DNA of 64,000 nucleotides from Massilia aurea (GTDB lineage: Bacteria; Pseudomonadota; Gammaproteobacteria; Burkholderiales; Burkholderiaceae_D). Under the pieces are notes generated by a model, which had not been told where the DNA came from, did no database searches, and worked only from the letters and a program-made list of their open reading frames with translations. This document shows, in pieces, positions 33,829 through 43,359 of this stretch. The position numbers were made by a program, and so were the translations under genes. The stretch is from assembly GCF_024753205.1 (NCBI RefSeq), contig NZ_JANUGZ010000002.1, positions 806,001 through 870,000 on the forward strand, given 5' to 3'. Position 1 is the stretch's first letter. The number at the start of each line of letters is the position of its first letter.

Positions 33829-36348
33829 CTAGCGCGCCACTTTCACCAGGCGTGCCTTGATGCTGGTCGACAGGCTCACCTCGAAGCTGCCGCCGGCCGG
33901 CAGCGTCTTGATATCGACGCTGGCGCTGCCACCACGCAGGTTCTTGGCCAACAACATGCGGTTGCCATCGTCTGCCACATACACCACCGTGGCTGCCGGT
34001 TCGGCGCCGGCATTCCAGGTCAGGTTCAACTTACCGTCGCTCACTTGCGCAGCGAAGCTGGGAGCACCGCCTGCAGCCGCGTTCCTGGCGGCCGGCTGGA
34101 CCAGCCTGGCGCCTTTGTAGAGCACCTCGATACCGCTTACCTCGCCCGGGTTCGGCAGGCTGACGTTGAAGTGGCGCAGACCGGCCTCGCCGTCACCGAC
34201 CCGCATGGCGTCAAAGGCATAGTCGAACGTCTGGCCAGCGGCGGTTCGCACGCGCAAGGTGTAGTCATGATTCGTGCCGATCGCCGCTGCATAGCGTCGC
34301 TGGCTCGAGGCATCCGCCGGGTCGAGCCTGACCGTGCCACCGCTGATCGAGCCCGATACAGTCAGGTAGTCACCGGCGCTGCGCTCGGCCGCCAGCATGC
34401 GCGGGGCTGGATAGATGGCGCTGCGTGCTTCCGCAAACGTCTGCGCCGCTGCGTAGCTGTAATCGGACAACCAGGCGCCGTCGGCACAGTACGTCATGAC
34501 ATCCTTCATTGGCGTGTTGAACGTGCCATACACTGCCTTTTTCAACCCGCCCGGCACCACGCCGGCATACAGGCTGTTATAGACAGGCATCGGACCCAGT
34601 GCGCCACCGCTGTACGGATAGGCCGGATCGGTCGAATCCGGATTATCGCAGCCGGCCACGTGTTCCAGCGAATGATTATGGCCCACTTCATGCAGCATGG
34701 TGGCTAGCCAGGCTGGCCACAGATTGCCAAACGGGTCGTTGATGCTGCCAACCGAATTATCCGCCTCGATACCAATGGCCGAAGGAAAGCCGGTACCAGT
34801 ATTGCGGTCGTTGACATAGCCCAGGCCGACGATGCCGGCATTTGCATCCTTGTGGACTAATCCATAGTAGACGCCGCCTGGCTGTTCGGCCGAGCGTGCC
34901 GTTTCGAGCTGGGTCAGCGCATCGTCCCACCACGCCGAATCAGCGGTGCTGCCGGAACCCGTCACCACCAGGGGCGCACGCAGACTGACGACGACATCGT
35001 TGGGACCATACGGATACGTACGCAGGAATGCATCTTTCACCGACTGCAAGCTGCCGGGTGGCTTGCCGATCACACCGTTATAGCTGATCGGCACCAGGTA
35101 CAGATGAATTTTGGTATTGCTGCCAATTGCCGGGACATGGGTCGGGCCTGTCGCAACATGATTGTCGGCACCGGTGGCCGAGACCGCCAGTTTGAGGCCG
35201 CGCCTGACCCAGGTATCGGGCACCACCACCGAAAAGGTATTGGCCAGATCATATTCGTCACGGCTGGTCGGCAACCTGGCCGGGCCACTCATCGTCAGCG
35301 AACCAAGCATGGCGCCCGCACCGGAGACGCCGGTCAGCCTGACGGTCGGGCTGTCAAGATTAGCGCTCAATCCCAGCACCGAGGCCCGTACCAGCATGGG
35401 CCGGCCCGGCGTGACTTTGAGAGCGGTATTGCTGATATTGCGGCTGAATACCTGTGCCACATCCACCGTACCGATCGTGTAATTCTGCGCCGCGACCGCG
35501 CCAGCGCTCAGGTCGCCGGCTGGCGAGGTCAGCACCACGGTGCCCGACGTTCCCAGCGCCACCGTCAAGATCATCTCGGAGGCGCTGGCCTGGTTGATGA
35601 CAGCGGGCACGTTGCCAACCCTGGCGCTGGTCACGCCGTTCAGGTTGGTGCCCGATACCGTCACGCGCAGCACGCTGTCGCTGCTCGACGAAATGGACGT
35701 GACTGTCACGGATGGAAACACGGTAAAGCTGCTCGTACTCGTTTCGCGGTAAGGGCTCACCAGTACGATGGCGCCGCTGGCGGCCCCTTCCGGCACGACA
35801 AAGCTGAGACTCGTGTCACTGTGTGGCTGCGTTACGGCAGCCGTGCTGCCATTGGAAAAACGCACCTGGCTGACCGTGCCAAGGCCGGTACCGGTCACCA
35901 CGATGGTGGCGCCGGCCGCGGCCGACGCTGGTGCATAGCCAGCGACAGTCAGGGTCGGATACGCTGTCAGACTGAAACCGGTGGCCGTACTGGCGCCATT
36001 GACCGTCAATGTCAGCACACCGCTCGTGGCCGTATCCGGCATGGCCAGGGTGGCGCTGCCCGGGCTGACAGCAACGATGCGCAGGCTGACGCCATTGATG
36101 GTAAAACTGGTAACGCGGTCCAGATTGCTGCCGGTGACGGTCAGCGTCTTGCCGACCTCGACGCTGGTGCTCGAGACACTGTTGACGGCGGCCGTGGCTG
36201 CGACGTTGATGGCAGGTGCGGCATCGCTCCCACCGCCGCCACCGCCGCAGCCAGCCAGGGCGACGAGCAGACATGTGGACGCGGCAGTGCGTACAGAGAA
36301 GGGACGGCGAAGATGGCGCGTGGCGCGGCGAACGGAAAGGCTTTTCAT
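33829..36348 (-). CDS. IPT/TIG-repeat metzincin-like lipoprotein
   Basis: An 839-residue secreted protein with a lipobox (LAGC, Cys34) followed by seven glycines. About 45-300 are three IPT/TIG-type beta domains (repeats of VTVTGSNL/VVTGTGLG/VTVSGTNL). The catalytic part has HEVGHNHSLEH at 553-563 with metzincin spacing (His553, Glu554, His557, His563) and a Met-turn DVMTYC (Met618), as in M66/StcE-like proteases. The last 150 residues are a beta-rich domain. Probably a surface or extracellular protease; substrate unknown. AT content is slightly higher than in its neighbours. Confidence 0.82.
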   Translation of the reverse strand: MKSLSVRRATRHLRRPFSVRTAASTCLLVALAGCGGGGGGSDAAPAINVAATAAVNSVSSTSVEVGKTLTVTGSNLDRVTSFTINGVSLRIVAVSPGSATLAMPDTATSGVLTLTVNGASTATGFSLTAYPTLTVAGYAPASAAAGATIVVTGTGLGTVSQVRFSNGSTAAVTQPHSDTSLSFVVPEGAASGAIVLVSPYRETSTSSFTVFPSVTVTSISSSSDSVLRVTVSGTNLNGVTSARVGNVPAVINQASASEMILTVALGTSGTVVLTSPAGDLSAGAVAAQNYTIGTVDVAQVFSRNISNTALKVTPGRPMLVRASVLGLSANLDSPTVRLTGVSGAGAMLGSLTMSGPARLPTSRDEYDLANTFSVVVPDTWVRRGLKLAVSATGADNHVATGPTHVPAIGSNTKIHLYLVPISYNGVIGKPPGSLQSVKDAFLRTYPYGPNDVVVSLRAPLVVTGSGSTADSAWWDDALTQLETARSAEQPGGVYYGLVHKDANAGIVGLGYVNDRNTGTGFPSAIGIEADNSVGSINDPFGNLWPAWLATMLHEVGHNHSLEHVAGCDNPDSTDPAYPYSGGALGPMPVYNSLYAGVVPGGLKKAVYGTFNTPMKDVMTYCADGAWLSDYSYAAAQTFAEARSAIYPAPRMLAAERSAGDYLTVSGSISGGTVRLDPADASSQRRYAAAIGTNHDYTLRVRTAAGQTFDYAFDAMRVGDGEAGLRHFNVSLPNPGEVSGIEVLYKGARLVQPAARNAAAGGAPSFAAQVSDGKLNLTWNAGAEPAATVVYVADDGNRMLLAKNLRGGSASVDIKTLPAGGSFEVSLSTSIKARLVKVAR

Positions 36349-36481
36349 GAAGGTCTCTTCAGATCAATAGCCCATTGTCTCCGAATAAGTGCAGCATGGA
36401 AACTTTTACAGCATCAAATTTTCGTGCTTGTAGGCAAGGATGCACTATATTCGTGCAAAGAAACAACACGTATTGACGGTG

Positions 36482-36967
36482 TCAGCCTGGCGCCGGATCG
36501 ACGATCTTTTTCCAGATACTCAACTTGTTATCGAACGACATCTGCGCATTGGCTGGCGATGATGACGGCAATACAAGGGTATCGAAGCCTGCCGTGCGAA
36601 AACGCTGCTCGGATTTTCCGGAGGTTTTGCCGTTGAAGCAGACGCGCACGAGGTGCGGGCAGTGACGTTCCAGAATGCTCAACTCATTGGCCTGTGCCTG
36701 GCGAATGGCGGTGTCCAGACTGCCCTCACGCTTGCAGGCAGCAACGGTATCCCACAAGCCGATCCGGTGAGCAAGCAGGCGCACCAATCGTTCATCGTAA
36801 CCGGTATCGGCGAAAGGCTCGCCAGTCACTGCGGACATCAGCCGCCAGAACTGATTTCTCGGATGGGCGTAATACTGCTGTGCTGCGAGTGACGCCGCAC
36901 CGGGGAAACTTCCGAGAATGACAATACGGGTCCGTTCATCAACAACGGGAGGCAAGCCAACTAGCAT
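36482..36967 (-). CDS. Family-6 uracil-DNA glycosylase superfamily protein (DNA-deoxyinosine glycosylase)
   Basis: A 161-residue member of the HDG branch of the UDG superfamily, which removes hypoxanthine or uracil arising from deamination. Motif 1 is GSFPGAASLAAQQYYAHPRN (19-38) and motif 2 is LPSSSPANA. The start reading MLVGLPPV was chosen; upstream in-frame codons have no ribosome binding site. Isolated between the metzincin and amylase genes. Confidence 0.87.
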   Translation of the reverse strand: MLVGLPPVVDERTRIVILGSFPGAASLAAQQYYAHPRNQFWRLMSAVTGEPFADTGYDERLVRLLAHRIGLWDTVAACKREGSLDTAIRQAQANELSILERHCPHLVRVCFNGKTSGKSEQRFRTAGFDTLVLPSSSPANAQMSFDNKLSIWKKIVDPAPG

Positions 36968-37107
36968 AGGGTACGGCTTCGTTCGATTGAATTGGCAGAG
37001 GTAACACGTGGCTGACAGGTGGAAGGCGGGTGAGCACGCTGGCGCACCCGCCACGGCTGCATTGTAACGGTGCCGCGCGCACGCTGCAGCGCAGCGGCGA
37101 ACAAGCA

Positions 37108-37133
37108 ACCGGCCGCTGCCGCTGGCGGCCGGT
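37108..37133 (-). terminator. Hairpin downstream of the amylase gene
   Basis: Perfect 9-bp stem (ACCGGCCGC / GCGGCCGGT) with an 8-nt loop, 17 bp past the amylase stop on the minus strand. The following bases are only weakly T-rich, so termination strength is uncertain. Confidence 0.5.
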
Positions 37134-37150
37134 CTACCGACAGCGCAGGC

Positions 37151-38422
37151 CTACTTCATCCACACTGCGTAATTGCTGCCCGACGTCTGCAGCACCCAGC
37201 CCGTGCCGGCCGGGCTCCAGGCGTTCGGCCCGATCTTCATCGCGAGCTGGCGCGTGTTGCCCGTGACGACTGCCGCATACAGTCCCTGCGCCGCCTGCTG
37301 GATCGCCACCGGCGACGTCGACGTCACCCCGGCCGCCCGGCGCGCCGCCATCAGTGCAGCAATCGGCGTCTTCAGGCCCCAGTTGTAGATGTGCGGGTAG
37401 TAGACCGTCGGAATGCCCGGATGGCTCAGCACGTAGGCATAGCCTTCCATCACCGAACCGCATGGCACCGCCCAGTGGTTCTGGCCGTTGCCGCAGCTTT
37501 CGGATGGACCCGTGTCGTGGTTGTCGACGAACGTCACCGCCATCGCCGGCCACCAGCCGATCGCGCCCTGTGGCTTGCCGGCGGCATCCTTCAGGCGCCA
37601 GTAATTGCCGTTGGCCAGCGCGTCGTTGAGCAGGCCCTTGGTGGTGAAGTCGAACGCGCCGCAGCTGTTGCTGGTCCCGTTAATCCAGTTCATGATTTCC
37701 TGGCGGTGCGCATCGACGTTGTTCAGGTTCAGGTCGTTCCACAGCTCGCCGACGCAGAATTCGGCGTTGAAGGCATTGGCATACTGCCCGACGTAGCTGG
37801 GGCTGAAGCCGCGCACGTAGTCCACCCGCATGCCGGTAAAGCCCACCGGTTTCAGTGTGTAGTTCAGCCACGTGGTGATGCCGTTCTGGACTTCGCCGAC
37901 GTTGCGGTGGTCGATGTCGCGCCCGCCGTTGAAGCCGAGCGCCGTATCGGCGCTGCCCAGGCCGCAGTTGCACTCGTCGTTGTTGACGATCGAATACGTG
38001 GTCCAGTTGGGATTGGTGAAGTCCGACCAGCCGGTGGTGCCGACGCGGTGGTTGACGACGACGTCGGCCACCGCCTTGATACCGCTGTTCGTGAACGCGC
38101 GCACGACGTTGGTGAGCTCGGCCGAGCTGCCGTAGGCGGAATTCAGGTTGTTCAGCTGGCGCGGCAGATAGCCCTGCGAGGCCGCCGAATCGGATGGCGG
38201 CGGGAACCAGACGTGGCTAAAGCCCATGGTCTTCAGCTCACCCACATTGCCCTGCAGGGTGTTGTACCAGTTCGGGCTCCTGGCGCTCGACGAGTTCCAG
38301 TGGAAGCCCTGCAGCAGCACGGCTGAACTGTTACCTGCCTGGGCAGGCGGGGTGGCGGCCAGGGCCGGGTTACTCAATGCCACAACGCTGGTGGCAAGCA
38401 TGGCGATGATGCTCTTCTTCAT
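37151..38422 (-). CDS. Secreted alpha-amylase (GH13)
   Basis: A 423-residue secreted glycoside hydrolase with a signal peptide ending at ALA (about 23). The four GH13 regions are present: DVVVNHR (120-126), GMRVDYVRG with nucleophile Asp201, CVGELW with acid/base Glu226, and FVDNHDT with Asp303. The all-beta C-terminal domain is short and no starch-binding module follows. GGAGACAAA gives a good ribosome binding site. Relatives include maltotetraose-forming amylases; the product size is not predictable here. Confidence 0.92.
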   Translation of the reverse strand: MKKSIIAMLATSVVALSNPALAATPPAQAGNSSAVLLQGFHWNSSSARSPNWYNTLQGNVGELKTMGFSHVWFPPPSDSAASQGYLPRQLNNLNSAYGSSAELTNVVRAFTNSGIKAVADVVVNHRVGTTGWSDFTNPNWTTYSIVNNDECNCGLGSADTALGFNGGRDIDHRNVGEVQNGITTWLNYTLKPVGFTGMRVDYVRGFSPSYVGQYANAFNAEFCVGELWNDLNLNNVDAHRQEIMNWINGTSNSCGAFDFTTKGLLNDALANGNYWRLKDAAGKPQGAIGWWPAMAVTFVDNHDTGPSESCGNGQNHWAVPCGSVMEGYAYVLSHPGIPTVYYPHIYNWGLKTPIAALMAARRAAGVTSTSPVAIQQAAQGLYAAVVTGNTRQLAMKIGPNAWSPAGTGWVLQTSGSNYAVWMK

Positions 38423-38615
38423 TTTGTCTCCTCCGGTGTAATTGATGTGTTTCAGTCCTTCAGGACATCGACGGACGTACTGTTGGTCACGTAGATAAAC
38501 TACGCAGCCGGTTGCCGTGGTCTCTGAGCGGACACTTTCGGCCCACAGATTCTGTTCTTGTCGTTTAACCGAGTCAATTGAATCTGAATATTTTTGTAGT
38601 TTTGCTACACCGACG

Positions 38616-38650
38616 AAAAAAAGCGGCGGTGCGTTCACACGCACCGCCGC
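38616..38650 (-). terminator. Rho-independent terminator of the RND efflux operon
   Basis: Perfect 11-bp stem (GCGGCGGTGCG / CGCACCGCCGC) with a 6-nt loop, followed on the minus strand by seven Ts (38616-38622 on the plus strand are A). It starts 28 bp after the stop of the outer-membrane gene. Confidence 0.88.
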
Positions 38651-38677
38651 AAAGGGCAAACAATTTTTATACGAGGA

Positions 38678-40171
38678 TCAGCGTTGCGCCACCGCCGCAT
38701 TCACCGGCTGCGTCGCATCCCAACCGCCGCCCAGCGCGCGAATCAGCGCCACCGTCGTCAGTGCGCGCTCACCGCGCAACTGCACCGCCGTGCGTTCCAC
38801 GACCGCCAGGTTGCGCTGCGCGTCGAGCAGTTCGAGATAGCTCGAGCGGCCGGCGTCGTACAGCTTCTGCGCCAGATCGGCTGAGCGGCGCGCCGACACC
38901 ACGGCCGCGTCGATCTCACCGGCCTGCCCTGCCAGGATGCGCAGGCCGGCCAGGTTGTCCTCGACCTCGGCGAACGCCACCAGCACGCTCTGGCGATAAG
39001 TGCCCACCGATTCTTCGAGCACCGCTTCGCTGCGCACGATGTTGTTGCGGTTGCGGCCACCGTCGATGATCGGCATCGAGGCCAGGGCCCCGAGCACCCA
39101 CGAACGGCTGCTCCACTTGAACACTTCTGAGAACACGCCGCCCACGCCGCCGCCATCGGCATTGATGGTCAAGGCCGGGAACATCGCCGCGCGCGCCACG
39201 CCGATGCGGGCGTTCGACGCCTCCATCGCGCGCTGGGCGGCGACGATATCGGGCCGGCGCTCGAGCAGCGACGATGGCAAGCCAGCAGGAATCGCCGGCA
39301 GCAGGCTCGCATCGAGCAGCGGGCTCGGGCCAGCCACGTAATCGGCCGCCGGTTTGCCCAGCAAAACCGCCAGCGCATGCTCGGTCGTGGCGCGCTGGCG
39401 CTGCACGCCGATGGCTTCGGCGCGCGCCGTGGACAGCTCGGTACGGGCCCGCGACAGGTCGAATTCGCCAATGTCGCCCAGGTCGAAGCGGCGCTGCGTG
39501 ACCTTGATGCTTTCTTCACGCAGGCGCACCGTGTCGGCCAGCGTCACCAGTTCGGCATCGAGCGCGCGCAGCCTGAAATAGGTCTGCGCGACGTCCGCCT
39601 GCAAGGCCAGCAGCACCGAGCGGAAGTTGGCTTCGGAGGTCGCCGCATCGCCCCGCGCCGCCGATACGCCGGCTGCCACGCGGCCGAACAGGTCGACTTC
39701 GTAGCTGGCCGACAGGCGCGCGTTGTAGCTGGTGTACGCGTCAGTCCCCACGCCTTGCGGCAGGTTCGATTCACGTGGCGACAGGCGCGCACGCTGGGCG
39801 CCGATGCCCACGCCCACCTGCGGGATGCGGTCCGCTTCGGCGATACCGGCAATCGCGCGCGCCTGCCTGACGCGACTGGCCGCGACCGACAGGTTGGCGT
39901 TGTTGGTGGCGGCTTCGTCGATCAGCGCGGTGAGCGCCGGGTCGTTGAAGGCCAGCCACCACTGGCCGCGCGGCTGCTGCTCGGCCGGCTGCGCCGGCTT
40001 CCAGCGCGCGCCGTCGATGCCCGCCACTTCCGCGGCCGGCACTGGCGCCTGCGACTCGCGGAACGCCTCCGGCGTGGCGATGTGCGGCTGCACGAAGTCG
40101 GGCGTGGCGCAGGCCGTCAGCAGCAGCGCCGCCAGCAAGGGCGCGACGCCCTTTGCAATCATCGTATTCAT
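38678..40171 (-). CDS. RND efflux outer-membrane lipoprotein (NodT/OprM family)
   Basis: A 497-residue TolC-like outer-membrane channel with a lipoprotein signal (LLTAC, Cys21). Two OEP repeats are seen; family segments include WWLAFNDPALTALIDEA, SYEVDLFGRV and NIGVARAAMFP-like NARIGVARAAMFPAL. Its start overlaps the pump stop by one base. Third gene of the adaptor-pump-channel operon. Confidence 0.92.
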   Translation of the reverse strand: MNTMIAKGVAPLLAALLLTACATPDFVQPHIATPEAFRESQAPVPAAEVAGIDGARWKPAQPAEQQPRGQWWLAFNDPALTALIDEAATNNANLSVAASRVRQARAIAGIAEADRIPQVGVGIGAQRARLSPRESNLPQGVGTDAYTSYNARLSASYEVDLFGRVAAGVSAARGDAATSEANFRSVLLALQADVAQTYFRLRALDAELVTLADTVRLREESIKVTQRRFDLGDIGEFDLSRARTELSTARAEAIGVQRQRATTEHALAVLLGKPAADYVAGPSPLLDASLLPAIPAGLPSSLLERRPDIVAAQRAMEASNARIGVARAAMFPALTINADGGGVGGVFSEVFKWSSRSWVLGALASMPIIDGGRNRNNIVRSEAVLEESVGTYRQSVLVAFAEVEDNLAGLRILAGQAGEIDAAVVSARRSADLAQKLYDAGRSSYLELLDAQRNLAVVERTAVQLRGERALTTVALIRALGGGWDATQPVNAAVAQR

Positions 40172-43100
40172 CAGTGCACTCCTTCTGCGCTGTGCGCCAC
40201 CGCAGGCGCGGTGTGCACGGGTTTTTCAAAACGCTTGGCCAGCGAGCGCAGCAACACGTAGAACAGCGGCGTGAGGAACAGGCCGAAGAAGGTCACGCCC
40301 AGCATGCCCCAGAACACGGCGACACCGATGGCGTGGCGCATTTCGGAACCCGCGCCGCTCGAGAACACCAGCGGCACCACGCCGGCGATGAACGCGATCG
40401 ACGTCATCAGGATCGGCCGCAGACGCAGGCGGCTCGCCTCCAGCGCCGCCTCGACGACGCTGCGGCCATGGTCTTCCAGCTCGCGGGCAAATTCGACGAT
40501 CAGGATCGCGTTCTTCGACGCCAGGCCGACCAGCACGAACAGCGCGATCTGCGTGAACACATTGTTGTCGCCACCGGTGAGCTTGACGCCGATGAGCGCG
40601 CACAGGATCGACATCGGCACGATCAGGATCACCGACAGCGGCAACGTCCAGCTTTCGTACTGGGCCGCCAGCACCAGGAACACCAGCAGCACGCACAGCG
40701 GGAACACATAGATCATCGTGTTACCCGACAGGACGTCCTGGTAGGTCAGTTCGGTCCATTCGTATGACACGCCCTTCGGCAGCACTTCTTTCGCGATGCG
40801 TTCCATCGCCGCCTGCGCCTGGCCGGACGACACGCCGGGCGCTGCGCCGCCATTCATCTCGGCCGAGACGTAGCCGTTGTAGCGCGTCACGCGATCCGGA
40901 CCATAGGTGTCCTTCACACGCATCATCGACGACAGCGGAATCATTTCGCCCGTATTGCTGCGCACCTTGAATTGCTCGATCTGCTCGCGCTGCGAACGGA
41001 ACGGCGCGTCCGCCTGCACCCGCACCTGATACGTGCGGCCGAACTGGTTGAAGTCGTTCACGTACAGCGAGCCCAGGTTCACCTGCAAGGTCTGGTTGAT
41101 GCTCGCCAGCGGCACGCCCAGCTGCTTGGCTTTCACGCGATCGATGTCTGCGTACAGCTGCGGCACGTTGATCTGGAAGCCCGAGAACACGCCCGCCAGT
41201 TCCGGCGTCTGCGCGGCCTTGGCCGTCAGTGCCTGGACTGCCTTGTTCAGCTCTTCGTAGCCGACGTTGCCGCGGTCTTCGATCATCATCTTGAAGCCGC
41301 CCGTCGTACCGAGGCCATTGACCGGCGGTGGCGACAGCACCATGACGAACGCATCTTCGACCGCGCCCATGCGCTTGTTGATCTCGGCGGCGATGGCTTC
41401 GGCGCTTTTCGCCTTGTCCTTGCGCTGATCGAACGACTTCAGGCCGACGAACACGATGCCGGCGTTCGGCGCATTGGTAAAGCCATTGATCGACAGGCCC
41501 GGGAAGGCAATCGACGATTCGACACCGGGAATCTCCTGGGCGATCTTCGACATCTGGCGGATCACGGCGTCGGTGCGGTCGAGCGACGCGGCGTCCGGCA
41601 GTTGCGCGAAGCCGATCAGGTAGGCTTTGTCTTGCGGTGGCACGAAGCCCGGCGGCACTGCCTTGAACATGAACACGCCGGCCACGGCCAGCGCCAGGTA
41701 GACACCAATCGCAGCGCTCTTGCGGCGCAGGACGCCTTTCACGCCGTGTTCATAGCGCACCGACGAGCGGCCGAAGAAGCGGTTGAAGGCGCCGAAGAAG
41801 CGGCCCAGCACGGCGTCGATCATGCGCGTCAGGCGGTCTTTCGGCGCGTTGTGCGGTTTGAGCAGCGCGGCCGACAGGGCTGGGGCCAGCGTCAGCGAGG
41901 CGAAGGCCGAGATCACGGTCGAAATCGCGATCGTCAGTGCAAATTGGCGATAGAACTGGCCGGTCAGGCCCGACACGAACGCGATCGGCACGAACACGGC
42001 GCACAGCACCAGCGCGATGGCGATGATCGGTCCGCTGACTTCCTTCATGGCCTGGATGGTGGCGTCGCGCGGATTCAGGCCATCGGCGATATTGCGCTCG
42101 ACGTTTTCCACCACCACGATCGCATCGTCGACCACGATACCGATGGCCAGCACGAGGCCGAACAGCGACAGCGTGTTGATCGAGAAGCCAAAGGCCAGCA
42201 TCACGGCAAAAGTACCGACCACCGACACCGGCACGGCCAGCAGAGGAATGATCGAGGCGCGCCAGGTCTGCAGGAAGATGATCACCACCAGCGCCACCAG
42301 CACCACCGCTTCGAACAGCGTCACGATGACCGAGTTGATCGACTCGCGCACGAACTGGGTCGGGTCATACACGATCGAATACTTCACGCCTTCCGGGAAT
42401 TCCTGCGACAGCGCTTCCATCGTCGTGCGCACGTCGGCCGAGAGTTGCAGGTCGTTCGCGCCTGGAGCAGCGAAGATCGGGATCGCGACGGCCGACTTGT
42501 TGTTCAGCAGCGAACGCAGTGCGTACGAACTCGAACCGAGCTCCATGCGCGCGACATCCTTGAGCAGCGTGGTGCCGCCTTCGGCATTGGTCTTCAGGAC
42601 GATGTCACCGAATTCGTCGGTGCTTTGCAGGCGCCCTTGCGTGTTCACGGTGAGCTGGAAGTCGGCGTCCTTGGCCGGACCCTGGCCGATCACGCCGGCT
42701 GCGACCTGCACGTTCTGTTCGCGGATCGCGTCGATGACATCACCCGCGGTCAAGCCGCGCGCGGCGACCTTCTGCGGATCGAGCCAGATACGCATTGCGT
42801 AGTCGCCCGAGCCGAACAGCTGGACTTCGCCCATGCCCTTGATGCGGGCCAGCTGGTCCTTCACGTTCAGCACCGCGTAGTTGCGCAGGTACAGGTCGTC
42901 GTAGCGGCCGTCCGGGGAATTCAGGTGGACCACCATCGTCAGGTTCGGCGACGACTTCACGGTCGTCACGCCGATCTGGCGCACTTCTTCGGGCAGCCGT
43001 GGCAGCGCGCGCTGGACCCGGTTCTGCACCGCGGTCTCGGCCTGCTCGACATCGGTGCCGATTTTAAACGTGACGGTCAGCGCCAGTGCGCCGTCGGACG

Positions 43101-43353
43101 TGTTCTGCGACGACATGTACAGCATGTCTTCGACGCCGTTGATCTGCTCTTCCAGCGGCGTGGCCACCGTTTCGGCGATGACCTTCGGGTTCGCGCCCGG
43201 ATACTGGGCGCGCACCACCACGGATGGGGGCGTGACTTCGGGGTACTCGGAAATCGGCAGCATGAAGATCGAGATCAGGCCGGCGACAAAGATGATCACC
43301 GACAGCACGACCGCGAAGATCGGTTTGTCGACAAAGAATTTAGGGAAGTTCAT
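40171..43353 (-). CDS. RND multidrug efflux pump, HAE1 family (AcrB-like)
   Basis: A 1060-residue inner-membrane pump of the AcrB/MexB class. It has the 12-helix, two-large-loop layout, with the proton-relay Asp pair in AIGIVVDDAIVVVENVERN and the conserved LPISEYPEVTPPSV near the N-terminus. Exports hydrophobic drugs or toxic compounds using the proton gradient; the substrate is not readable. Encoded 6 bp after its adaptor and overlapping the outer-membrane gene. Confidence 0.95.
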   Translation of the reverse strand: MNFPKFFVDKPIFAVVLSVIIFVAGLISIFMLPISEYPEVTPPSVVVRAQYPGANPKVIAETVATPLEEQINGVEDMLYMSSQNTSDGALALTVTFKIGTDVEQAETAVQNRVQRALPRLPEEVRQIGVTTVKSSPNLTMVVHLNSPDGRYDDLYLRNYAVLNVKDQLARIKGMGEVQLFGSGDYAMRIWLDPQKVAARGLTAGDVIDAIREQNVQVAAGVIGQGPAKDADFQLTVNTQGRLQSTDEFGDIVLKTNAEGGTTLLKDVARMELGSSSYALRSLLNNKSAVAIPIFAAPGANDLQLSADVRTTMEALSQEFPEGVKYSIVYDPTQFVRESINSVIVTLFEAVVLVALVVIIFLQTWRASIIPLLAVPVSVVGTFAVMLAFGFSINTLSLFGLVLAIGIVVDDAIVVVENVERNIADGLNPRDATIQAMKEVSGPIIAIALVLCAVFVPIAFVSGLTGQFYRQFALTIAISTVISAFASLTLAPALSAALLKPHNAPKDRLTRMIDAVLGRFFGAFNRFFGRSSVRYEHGVKGVLRRKSAAIGVYLALAVAGVFMFKAVPPGFVPPQDKAYLIGFAQLPDAASLDRTDAVIRQMSKIAQEIPGVESSIAFPGLSINGFTNAPNAGIVFVGLKSFDQRKDKAKSAEAIAAEINKRMGAVEDAFVMVLSPPPVNGLGTTGGFKMMIEDRGNVGYEELNKAVQALTAKAAQTPELAGVFSGFQINVPQLYADIDRVKAKQLGVPLASINQTLQVNLGSLYVNDFNQFGRTYQVRVQADAPFRSQREQIEQFKVRSNTGEMIPLSSMMRVKDTYGPDRVTRYNGYVSAEMNGGAAPGVSSGQAQAAMERIAKEVLPKGVSYEWTELTYQDVLSGNTMIYVFPLCVLLVFLVLAAQYESWTLPLSVILIVPMSILCALIGVKLTGGDNNVFTQIALFVLVGLASKNAILIVEFARELEDHGRSVVEAALEASRLRLRPILMTSIAFIAGVVPLVFSSGAGSEMRHAIGVAVFWGMLGVTFFGLFLTPLFYVLLRSLAKRFEKPVHTAPAVAHSAEGVH

Positions 43354-43359
43354 GGTGAC

